Made by a program: the position numbers and the translations under genes. Of a stretch of 64,000 nucleotides of DNA, positions 36,036-43,928 are shown in pieces. Origin of the DNA: Flammeovirga pectinis. Lineage in GTDB: Bacteria > Bacteroidota > Bacteroidia > Cytophagales > Flammeovirgaceae. The notes beneath the pieces are model-generated. The model did no database searches and was not told where the DNA came from. It was given only the letters and a program-made list of their open reading frames with translations. How positions within the stretch are numbered: the stretch's first letter is position 1; each line of letters starts with the position of its first letter. The stretch lies in assembly GCF_003970675.1 (NCBI RefSeq), contig NZ_CP034563.1, forward strand, positions 618,501-682,500, written 5' to 3'.

Positions 36036-36650
36036 ATGAGAAAATATTTAATAGTTTTATTTGCATTCTTAGCATTTTCTTGTGCTAAAGAAAAAAAGGG
36101 AAGAGGTATTAATTTTGAAAATGTGAAACCTTCTTTAGCCTTGTCAGCTGATCAATTAGTAAAGTTTGATGCTATAAATACAGAGTTTGATGCTGATAGA
36201 GCTGCTAAGATAGAAGCTTTAAAGGCATCTGGTAAAATGAGTAAGGCAAAATATATTAAAATTGTAAAGCCTTCTTATGTTGCACAAGAGCAAAAGGTAA
36301 AGCCTATTCTTACTGCTACTCAATTTGAAGTATATCATGAGTACGTTAAAAGACACATGCCTTTTCAATCAGATTATTCGGATGAGCTTAAGCAAGAAGT
36401 GGTAACTGAATTATCTTTAGATGAGCAACAAGCTAAAATGTACAATGCAGTTAATGAGGCATTTGTAAAAGCATACAGAGATGCTCACGATTATTACCAC
36501 GGTAACGGTAAGGCTGCTGCAGAATACTGGCAACAGTTTGATAACAATAGAAAAGAAGCTTTACAAAAAGTGTTTACGAAAGAGCAATACGCCCAATATC
36601 TTGAGTTAATTAAAAAAGAAAACTACAGAGGTAAAAACGAAAAAGGGTAA
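36036..36650 (+). CDS. Small lipoprotein with duplicated LTxxQ-like modules
   Basis: 204 residues. The lipobox is LAFSC (Cys about 16). The mature protein is all-helical with two similar halves: LSADQLVKFDAINTEFDADRA to LTATQFEVYHEYVKRH, and LSLDEQQAKMYNAVNEAFVKAY to FTKEQYAQYLELIKKE. The L(T/S)xxQ motifs recall CpxP/Spy periplasmic proteins, so a stress, chaperone or metal-sensing role is possible. Its stop overlaps the start of the PepSY gene by one base (TAATG), so the two products are probably made in fixed ratio. I do not recognise a named family for the whole protein. Confidence 0.8.
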   Translation: MRKYLIVLFAFLAFSCAKEKKGRGINFENVKPSLALSADQLVKFDAINTEFDADRAAKIEALKASGKMSKAKYIKIVKPSYVAQEQKVKPILTATQFEVYHEYVKRHMPFQSDYSDELKQEVVTELSLDEQQAKMYNAVNEAFVKAYRDAHDYYHGNGKAAAEYWQQFDNNRKEALQKVFTKEQYAQYLELIKKENYRGKNEKG

Positions 36651-37840
36651 TGCGACTGAAGAAATCACTTTTAAGAAAAAAGAGAAAGAACGAAAGCATT
36701 TTTAAATACATCATGTCCGTGTCACATTTGTGGCTCGGACTTTTGTCGAGTGTGGTAGTTTTTGTGGTATGTTTAAGTGGGGCAACTTACTCATTTAAAA
36801 CACAAATACAGGAATTACTTAATTATGATGTTGTTTTTTCGAGGGATAGTAAAGGAGACGATTTTGTTTCGATAAATGTACTTCAAAATCAGTTTGAATC
36901 AGAGGGCTTATTGATTACGAGTATAACAATTCCGGAAACTACATCAAGAAATATTTTGGTTACCTATAAAGACCAAAGTGATGAAGACGGTCATTTTTAT
37001 GTTGATCCTGAGAATGGAAAAATAATAGGAGCAAGCAGTAGATCTGCAGGTGATTTCTTCAACTTAATGAAGCAAATACACAAAGAGTTATTACTTGGAA
37101 AAGTAGGAAAACAGATTGTAGGAGCATCAATTTTAATATTTGTTGTTCTATTAACATCTGGGTTAGTATTATGGTTTCCAAAAAAAACTACACAACTTAA
37201 AAAAGGGCTAACTATTAAATGGTCGGCCAAGTTGCCAAGAGTAATTTATGACTTGCACAATACACTTGGTTTCTACACTTTTATATTGCTATTATTTATT
37301 TCATTTACAGGTTTATATGTTTCTTATTCTTGGGTGAAAAGTGGTATAATTGTATCGTTAGGTGGCGTTGCAGTATTATCAGAAAATAGTTCTGAAGCAG
37401 CCAAAGCAGAAATGTCTAATGTGTTTGCTTCTTTTTTAGATGATGTAATTGATAGTCAATCGGATAAGCAAAAAGTACTGAAAGAAATCTCTTTAGATAG
37501 TTTATTAAGTGATGTAAACCTGAAATTACCTTATAAAGCCATAACCATTTTAGACTTCCCAACAGAGGAAGAAGCCTATTATCACATCACAAAAATTAAC
37601 CAAGAAAATTTACTAAAGGCTATTCTTCCAGATGACATAGAATACACAAAAGATGGAGAGTTTAAGTCTCTTCATAAATTTACAGATCAGCCTTTACACA
37701 AACAATTTACAGCCATTTCTTTACCCTTACACACTGGCGAAATAATGGGTTTACCAGGCATAATTCTATATTTTATTGCCACCTTAATTGCCGCTTCTAT
37801 GCCAGTAACAGGTATATTAATTTGGGTAAGGAAGCTTTGA
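36650..37840 (+). CDS. PepSY-associated transmembrane protein (iron-uptake operon reductase type)
   Basis: 396 residues. A very basic N-terminus (KKSLLRKKRKNE) precedes a first membrane helix (about 27-48: HLWLGLLSSVVVFVVCLSGA). A periplasmic PepSY-like domain follows (about 55-150), then helices at about 165-185 (VGASILIFVVLLTSGLVLWF), 205-225 (HNTLGFYTFILLLFISFTGL) and 370-392. Histidines in HLWLG, QIHKELLLG, YDLHNTLG and PLHTGEIMG are the spaced His residues of PepSY_TM proteins, some of which reduce ferric chelates. It is translationally coupled to the upstream lipoprotein and ends the iron operon. Confidence 0.88.
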   Translation: MRLKKSLLRKKRKNESIFKYIMSVSHLWLGLLSSVVVFVVCLSGATYSFKTQIQELLNYDVVFSRDSKGDDFVSINVLQNQFESEGLLITSITIPETTSRNILVTYKDQSDEDGHFYVDPENGKIIGASSRSAGDFFNLMKQIHKELLLGKVGKQIVGASILIFVVLLTSGLVLWFPKKTTQLKKGLTIKWSAKLPRVIYDLHNTLGFYTFILLLFISFTGLYVSYSWVKSGIIVSLGGVAVLSENSSEAAKAEMSNVFASFLDDVIDSQSDKQKVLKEISLDSLLSDVNLKLPYKAITILDFPTEEEAYYHITKINQENLLKAILPDDIEYTKDGEFKSLHKFTDQPLHKQFTAISLPLHTGEIMGLPGIILYFIATLIAASMPVTGILIWVRKL

Positions 37841-37910
37841 ATTTAACGATCTATATTATGATTGTTTTACGCCTAAATAAATGCAAGAGGATTACCTTTT
37901 TAAGAAAAGT

Positions 37911-37956
37911 AAATAGCAATCTGAATAATTCTGAAAATTAAGTCAAATTGCTATTT
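37911..37956. terminator. Long-loop inverted repeat between convergent genes
   Basis: AAATAGCAA and TTGCTATTT are perfect 9-bp arms separated by 28 bases, between the convergent PepSY and leucine-rich-repeat genes. The T run is poor on either side, so it may be a weak bidirectional terminator. Confidence 0.4.
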
Positions 37957-37979
37957 ATATCTTACTTAAGTGTTACATA

Positions 37980-39797
37980 TCAATTATATGGATTATTCTT
38001 TTCATCATATGTAAATTCATTCCAAGGCGCATAACTATTTAATTTATCAAAAAGATCCTTAGGAATTACTCCAGAAAAATTATTGTTTTCAATTTTAAAA
38101 ATCCAAAATTTTTCAAAACCATTAAGGTATGAAGGTATTTCTCCTTCTAATTGGTTTTCATTTAATTTTAAACTATTTAGCGTGATTAACAAACTCCATT
38201 CATTGGGGATTGTACCACTGAATTGATTATTTCCTAGATGAAGAGTTATCAAATCAGAAAATTTAGAAAAACCTACAGGAAGAGTTCCTACAATATGATT
38301 TTCACTTAAATCTAAATATTTCAAATCTTTTAAATCACTAATCGTTACAGGAATTTCTCCTTTTAACCCCAATCTTGATAAATTTAACTCAGTTAACTTT
38401 CCGTTATTGTCTACTTTTAAATTTCTCCATTCTCTTACAGGCTTGTCACTATTGAAATCATGATCATTATTCCAACTAGATCCATCCATTTGATTGTATA
38501 TATCCAATAAAGCCTGTTTAACAGATGTACTTACATCTGGTCTTTCATAGCCCTCTTTTAAAAATACTATATAATGAGCAACAATTCCATCTGTATCTAT
38601 TGCTCTTAGTGTTAACTCATTGTCATTTAATAAAATAACTTCGTATTCTAAATCTAAACCAACATGATAAATAGGGAAAGCTCCGTTCTTAAATTTAAGA
38701 TAAACATTACCTTCATTATTTTTATAAAGGTTCCAAGCCCAAGTATCTTGATGAGGATGATTAATAGTATATGTTAGATGGTGAATATCTGAATCATTTG
38801 ATAAAGTTGCACCCTCTAAACTATCATAATAATTTACCATAACTTGGTCGTTATCATTACGAATCAAGGTAGTGGTATTATTCAGTAATTGAAAAGTATT
38901 ATTTTTTTCTAGAAAGGACATTCTATCATCATATATACCCATATTTTCAAAGTTATAGGCATTACATACCCACCAATCAGGTGTATAGGAATCTATAGAG
39001 CCAAGAGCTAAATGCCCTTCCGTTTTCTCATCAATTTTCCATTGTTTATTTCCATCTCCTACTAAAAAATTTAGGTACGGAATTTTCCAACTTTCATTAA
39101 TAGTAATAGATTCAACGATTGTAGCATCATCAAAAGTTTGCTCTTCATCTTTATCCGTTTTCACATAAAAAACGTAAGCATCATTAGCTTTACTTCCTTC
39201 TATTTCTTTATAAACGGTTTCTGCTACCTCATTTTCAAAATAAAGGGTAAAACTTATACTCCCCTCAGATAAATAGGCATTTCTATTTTCATCTACAGGG
39301 TAAACAAGTTCATTTGAATTTGATGTTTTTATGTTCGCAAAAATAGATGGATAGCTTTTTTTAATTAAATCAGAAAAAACTACTTTTACTTTTATATTTT
39401 CAAGTTTACAAGCAACTTCAATGTCAGTTCTTTCTTGAGCTTTGATAGAAAAAGTTTCAACTCCAAAATACCTTGGAGACTCAAAACCTGAGCTCAATTT
39501 TTCATTAGTTACTTCAATCGAATATTCACCCTCTAGAAGTTCAAAAACTTCTGGAATAGATTCATAATCTTTTGAGTCTATTACAATATCGTCAGTCGTT
39601 AAGTTTGTAATAATAAAAGAAAATTCTTCGATACTTTTGGATAGCCGAACAGTATTTTTATTGGTTTCTGATAATTGAATAGAAAATGATAATTCTCCAT
39701 TTAGGATTGGTTCTTTTTCTTCTTCTTCAGTTTTAGTGCAAGAAATTAGTATACTAAAAAGTATCACTAAATAAATAGATTTGTTAAGTAAGTTCAT
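37980..39797 (-). CDS. DUF4493 lipoprotein with C-terminal leucine-rich repeats
   Basis: 605 residues. The lipobox is LISC (Cys about 20). The N-terminal half resembles DUF4493 (GELSFSIQLSE, FSFIITNLTTDD, LLEGEYSIEVTNE, then AQERTDIEVACKLENIKVKVVF), a Bacteroidota surface domain. Residues about 255-415 are beta-rich and unassigned. Residues about 420-600 are plant-type LRRs (LTELNLSRLGLKGEIPVTI, LKYLDLSENHIVGTLP, LITLHLGNNQFSGTIPNEW), preceded by the LRR cap SWNNDHDF. Such proteins are surface-exposed binding or adhesion proteins; the ligand is unknown. It is a single gene, convergent with the iron operon. Confidence 0.85.
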   Translation of the reverse strand: MNLLNKSIYLVILFSILISCTKTEEEEKEPILNGELSFSIQLSETNKNTVRLSKSIEEFSFIITNLTTDDIVIDSKDYESIPEVFELLEGEYSIEVTNEKLSSGFESPRYFGVETFSIKAQERTDIEVACKLENIKVKVVFSDLIKKSYPSIFANIKTSNSNELVYPVDENRNAYLSEGSISFTLYFENEVAETVYKEIEGSKANDAYVFYVKTDKDEEQTFDDATIVESITINESWKIPYLNFLVGDGNKQWKIDEKTEGHLALGSIDSYTPDWWVCNAYNFENMGIYDDRMSFLEKNNTFQLLNNTTTLIRNDNDQVMVNYYDSLEGATLSNDSDIHHLTYTINHPHQDTWAWNLYKNNEGNVYLKFKNGAFPIYHVGLDLEYEVILLNDNELTLRAIDTDGIVAHYIVFLKEGYERPDVSTSVKQALLDIYNQMDGSSWNNDHDFNSDKPVREWRNLKVDNNGKLTELNLSRLGLKGEIPVTISDLKDLKYLDLSENHIVGTLPVGFSKFSDLITLHLGNNQFSGTIPNEWSLLITLNSLKLNENQLEGEIPSYLNGFEKFWIFKIENNNFSGVIPKDLFDKLNSYAPWNEFTYDEKNNPYN

Positions 39798-39949
39798 TTG
39801 TTAAATAGATTGTTTGCTTTAATGTTAATTTAAAGCTAGTATAATTTTCTTTTTAAACAAACAGTTTCAAAAAAACTTATTTCAAATGAGTTGTATATGT
39901 ATATTTGGTGTTAAGTGCATAGATGTTAATTTACATTTTAATATTAGCC

Positions 39950-40615
39950 TTAAAACAAATACATCTGATAAGCAAACAACCCAACACCAGCAATCATTAA
40001 ATACCAATTTACTGCTTTATAAAATGCAGGGAAATCTGTCAATTTACGAGAATACGTAATGATAAACACGATAGGTATAAGAGCTAGAATTTGTCCTATT
40101 TCAACTCCAAGGTTAAAACAAAGAATTTTAGCTAGGAAATCGTTACTTCCATTTTCAAAAGATTGTAATTTAGTGGAAAGACCAAAACCATGAATTAACC
40201 CAAAAATCACTACCATTATTAGTAAGTTAGGGGCGTTAATACCAAGCTTTTTAAAACCTCCTAAATTTTCAAAACCCTTATACAAAATACTTAGGGCAAT
40301 CACTCCATCAACTAAATGTTCATTTGCAGTAATACCTAAATATGTAGCTCCAATAAGCGTAATACAATGCCCAATAGTAAAGGCAGTAATAAATTTTAGT
40401 ATATCTTTAAACCCTTTTAAATAGAAAACTACTCCTGCTAAAAATAGCAAATGATCGTAACCCGTTAGCATATGAGTGGCACCTACTCTAAGGTAAGCGA
40501 ATATTCCTCCTGTTTTGAGTAATTCCTGATCTGCACTTGTTACATCATGAGCAAACCCTAAAAAAGGGATAAATAAGAAGATGAATAGAAGTACTTTTTT
40601 TAAATTCACTTTCAT
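39950..40615 (-). CDS. HupE/UreJ-type metal permease
   Basis: 221 residues. A signal-like N-terminus (FIFLFIPFLGFAHD) precedes about six hydrophobic helices. The family signatures are present: HMLTGYDHLLFLAGVVFYLKG in the first half, FTIGHCITLIGATYLG next and IFGLIHGFGLSTKL later. HupE/UreJ proteins transport nickel or cobalt, and relatives have been linked to other metals. The gene starts 2 bases after the stop of the DUF4198 protein, so the two form an operon. Which metal is carried is not determined by sequence. Confidence 0.88.
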   Translation of the reverse strand: MKVNLKKVLLFIFLFIPFLGFAHDVTSADQELLKTGGIFAYLRVGATHMLTGYDHLLFLAGVVFYLKGFKDILKFITAFTIGHCITLIGATYLGITANEHLVDGVIALSILYKGFENLGGFKKLGINAPNLLIMVVIFGLIHGFGLSTKLQSFENGSNDFLAKILCFNLGVEIGQILALIPIVFIITYSRKLTDFPAFYKAVNWYLMIAGVGLFAYQMYLF

Positions 40616-40617
40616 AA

Positions 40618-41616
40618 CTAACCCTTATATTTAAAGTAAATAAATAACAAACTGATGAGAGCAATACTCACTACTATAAAACCTGAAGTTGGAATGCCTT
40701 CTTCTTCATGAGGATGTGGATGATGTAAATGAGTATGAGTACCATGTTCATGGGTAACTTCAAAAGATAAAGTCGCCCATCTTGATTCATGAGTTACTTC
40801 AGCATTGTTTACCTCAACCATATGAATTGTTCTGAGATAGTAAATTCCACCTTCATCTAGCGTGACGGTAACAATACCTTGTTCATTCGTTCTTAATTTC
40901 TGACCATGGGTATGTGAATGGGCTTCACCAGCAGCATGAGTATGGGTTATTCCTTTATGATTGGCATAAACTAATTGATTAATTACTGGTTTACCATCTA
41001 CTAGTAATCTTATGTCAATAGTTTCTCCAGTATTTTTATTGTAAGGATTTTCTACCGGAATAAACTCAATAGGATAACCTAAAACCGTATTCCAATCATC
41101 TGTTTTTACTTCTCCTACCTGATAAATTGCCTTAACATGTTTTTGATAACTCTCTACAACATCTTGATCCAATAATGCATTATCAAAACGATGTGAAAGC
41201 ATATCCAATACACCATCATGTTTTAAATAAACATTAAAATCAAAGGCAGATTGTGCTAAAGTATTTGCTTTAGTAGATACCCCAATAACATAAGTTCCTG
41301 CGTTACCTGTGTTGAAAGAAAGTTGAGTAATAGTACTGTCTTTATCTTCCCATTTACTTGAATCTATAGCTTGTCTATTTCCATGACTGACAATAGATGC
41401 ATCTAACATTCGATTACGACTGATAATATTTTCACTGCCCTCAAAAGTGCCATTGTATAAACTGAGGGTTGCTTCTTGATGAGGTTTCAGGAAGTAAGTT
41501 TCCATTTTAATATACAAATCATGACTACTTAACATGATAAGTGCAGATAAGAGAAATAATGGCTGAGTCAATTTAAAACCAATTACCTTATCAAAGGCTC
41601 TTGTAATTAATTTCAT
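40618..41616 (-). CDS. DUF4198-type periplasmic metal-handling protein with His-rich segments
   Basis: About 332 residues from the ATG at 41616. The frame extends 12 codons further, to 41652, but the later start gives a better signal segment. The body (about 35-220) fits DUF4198 (SHDLYIKMETYFLKPHQEATLSLYNG, then PIEFIPVENPYN and IDIRLLVDGKPV), a beta-sandwich often encoded beside nickel or cobalt uptake genes. Two His-rich stretches stand out: THTHAAGEAHSHTHG inside the domain, and HEHGTHTHLHHPHPHEEE just before a C-terminal membrane helix (TSGFIVVSIALISLLFIYF). I infer metal binding in the periplasm and delivery to the HupE-type permease encoded next to it. Confidence 0.85.
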   Translation of the reverse strand: MKLITRAFDKVIGFKLTQPLFLLSALIMLSSHDLYIKMETYFLKPHQEATLSLYNGTFEGSENIISRNRMLDASIVSHGNRQAIDSSKWEDKDSTITQLSFNTGNAGTYVIGVSTKANTLAQSAFDFNVYLKHDGVLDMLSHRFDNALLDQDVVESYQKHVKAIYQVGEVKTDDWNTVLGYPIEFIPVENPYNKNTGETIDIRLLVDGKPVINQLVYANHKGITHTHAAGEAHSHTHGQKLRTNEQGIVTVTLDEGGIYYLRTIHMVEVNNAEVTHESRWATLSFEVTHEHGTHTHLHHPHPHEEEGIPTSGFIVVSIALISLLFIYFKYKG

Positions 41617-41652
41617 ATAAGAATGTTTGTACTGTTGTGCTATTTTCCGCAA

Positions 41653-42023
41653 ATGTAAGAACTTTTATCTCTCAACCCAATCTTAGATTATCTCTCTTAG
41701 CGTTATAATGGGATATAATAACAGATGAGTTTTATAACATTGTGTATAGCACATTTTGAGTGCGTAATTATTCATTTTAGGCAATCATTAACGAATTATT
41801 TTTAGTACTGCCTCTTATAATTCGTCTCTTTTTTAGACTAATTGATAACTTATTTTTGTTCAAACTTATATTTTGATGTAGTTATGAGCGTTTACAGACT
41901 TTTTAGTATCAAAAAAATACAATTTATTGCAAATATTTTCATAATTTTAAGTTTATTAAGATAACGTAACTATTCAACCTAATTTATTTTAGTGCGTTTT
42001 ATTATGACCTTAAAATTATAGAG
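41653..42023. other. Divergent intergenic region between metal operon and PUL regulator
   Basis: This region holds the promoters of the minus-strand DUF4198-HupE operon and the plus-strand TPR/HTH regulator. A dyad at 41702-41722 is annotated separately. TATTTTTG at 41851-41858 fits the Bacteroidota -7 pattern for the plus-strand gene, but no -33 element is at normal spacing. No open frame or RNA gene is seen. Confidence 0.5.
41702..41722. promoter_or_regulatory. Candidate metalloregulator operator of the DUF4198-HupE operon
   Basis: GTTATAAT-N5-ATAATAAC, a dyad with 7 of 8 paired positions, lies about 85 bases upstream of the DUF4198 start chosen here. Its size and AT-rich centre resemble Fur/Zur-family sites. 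This is inference from symmetry and from the metal-uptake genes beside it. Confidence 0.35.
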
Positions 42024-43676
42024 ATGAAACTATCAATACAATTATGTATTTTTTTTATAGTAGGCATTACTAATTTTTCAATAGCCCAAAACGAGATAGA
42101 TTCTTTATTTAATGTCCTTGATATTTCAATTGAAAAAAGAGAGACTTATTTAAAAGAGAAGAATGATAACATTAATGAGTTTAGGGTTTTATTAGAAAAT
42201 GATACAACCGATTTAAAGGATAAGTACTTTTATGCAACAGAGATCTATGAGCAATATTTAGTATTCGAATTCTATGGAGCATTACATTTTGCTTATGTTG
42301 CAATTGATCTTGCTAAACAGTTAAAGGAGGATAAACTGATTAATGAGAGTAACTTAAACTTGGCAAGAATATTAGTTATTGCTGGTATTTACCAAGAAAG
42401 TAGTGAAATCTTAGATGGCTTAGAAATCAAAAAGTTATCAAATGATTTATTAGTAAAATATTATCTTATTCGAAAAGAATTATACAACCAGCTTTATTAT
42501 TATTCACCTACAAAATCGATCAAACAGAGTTATCAAACTAAATATGTCAACTACTGTGATTCATTATTGGCAATTTTACCAGAGAATTCAGAAAGTAATT
42601 TAGAGATATTAGAAACAAGGGCACTTGATACAAGAAAATTAGATAAAGCAAAAAAACTCAATGCACTTAGGTTATCAAGATATTCTATTGGGCAACATAA
42701 TTATTCTAAAATTGCTTTTCAGCGTTCATTAATTTATGAAGTAGCAGAAGATAACCATAACCAAAAGAAATATTTAATATTATCTGCAATTTCAGATATT
42801 AAAGGAGTTATAAAAGACAATGCTTCATTGGCTACATTGGCATTTAAACTCTATCATGATGGTGATGTAGATCGAGCATATAAATACATCAATATATGTT
42901 ATGAAGATGCATTATTCTATAATTCTAAATTAAGAGCTATTCAAATAGCAAACATTCTACCTGTAATATCTCAGTCTTACGAAGAGCAACTTATTAGTCA
43001 GAAATCACGCCTAGAATATTTTAATGTAATTATCACAATCATGATTATTATACTTTTTGTGGGTATAATTTTTATTTATAAACAAGTGAAATCTGTACGC
43101 TCTGTTAGAAATACGACCGTAGAAATGAATAATAAGTTGAGAGAATCGAATGCTGAACTTCAAAATGCGAACGGGCAGTTGACCAAATTACATACAGATT
43201 TATCAAATACTAACCTTGTAAAAGAAATCTATATTGGTGAATTTTTAAAGATTTGTAGTGATTATATTGAAAAGCTAGAATACCAAAGCACGCATACAAA
43301 AAGAATGCTTGTGGCAAGAAAGTATGGAGAATTACTAAAAGAGTTGAAGGATGATGATGTACGTAAAAAGGAAATGAAGCTCTTTTACAAGAATTTTGAT
43401 CAAACATTCTTACATATTTACCCCACTTTTGTAGATGATTTTAATAAATTACTAGAACCTGATCAACCCATTATTACTAAAAATAAAGAACTCTTAAATA
43501 CAGAATTAAGAATTTTTGCTTTAGTTAGGTTAGGTATAAATGATAGTGCTAAGATCTCTAAATTGTTAGGGAACTCTGTAACCACAATTTATAATTACAG
43601 AGTAAAGGTTAAAAACAAAGCGATAGTGGATAGAGAGAATTTTGATGACTACATAATGAGAATTGGAGATGTATAA
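42024..43676 (+). CDS. TPR membrane regulator with C-terminal DUF6377/HTH region (PUL regulator)
   Basis: 550 residues. Signal sequence about 1-21 (ITNFSIAQ). Residues 30-320 are helical TPR-like repeats facing the periplasm. One membrane helix (about 334-354, IITIMIIILFVGIIFIYK) is followed by a coiled coil (about 360-400). The cytoplasmic part has KEIYIGEFLKICSDYIEKLE and FYKNFDQTFLHIYPTFVDDFN, which fit DUF6377. It ends with a LuxR-like HTH (TELRIFALVRLGINDSAKI, then VTTIYNYRVKVKNKA). Such one-protein sensors commonly sit beside SusC genes and control them. It ends 252 bases before SusC, with a palindrome between them. Confidence 0.88.
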   Translation: MKLSIQLCIFFIVGITNFSIAQNEIDSLFNVLDISIEKRETYLKEKNDNINEFRVLLENDTTDLKDKYFYATEIYEQYLVFEFYGALHFAYVAIDLAKQLKEDKLINESNLNLARILVIAGIYQESSEILDGLEIKKLSNDLLVKYYLIRKELYNQLYYYSPTKSIKQSYQTKYVNYCDSLLAILPENSESNLEILETRALDTRKLDKAKKLNALRLSRYSIGQHNYSKIAFQRSLIYEVAEDNHNQKKYLILSAISDIKGVIKDNASLATLAFKLYHDGDVDRAYKYINICYEDALFYNSKLRAIQIANILPVISQSYEEQLISQKSRLEYFNVIITIMIIILFVGIIFIYKQVKSVRSVRNTTVEMNNKLRESNAELQNANGQLTKLHTDLSNTNLVKEIYIGEFLKICSDYIEKLEYQSTHTKRMLVARKYGELLKELKDDDVRKKEMKLFYKNFDQTFLHIYPTFVDDFNKLLEPDQPIITKNKELLNTELRIFALVRLGINDSAKISKLLGNSVTTIYNYRVKVKNKAIVDRENFDDYIMRIGDV

Positions 43677-43856
43677 CAAAGAATATAGATTTTTTTTATC
43701 TATAAAGCACCTACTATTTTTTTAATAACATTTTAGTTAAGTAGTTGTAAATAAGAGTGTTGAATTAATGTAGTGTCTACCATTTTACTACTATGCGTAG
43801 GACGTACACTTTAACTTACCCAACTTTGTAATGTTCGATAGGGAAACCAGCTGACA

Positions 43857-43873
43857 ATTGTAAATTTTACAAT
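43857..43873. promoter_or_regulatory. Palindrome upstream of SusC, candidate regulator site
   Basis: ATTGTAAA-T-TTTACAAT is a perfect 17-base palindrome centred on one T. It ends 55 bases before the SusC start, in the interval between the TPR/HTH regulator gene and the operon it probably controls. Confidence 0.4.
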
Positions 43874-43928
43874 CCTTATTAAACATTTTTTTATAATCTA
43901 TTTTGAACGACTTTAAGTTTATACTACG

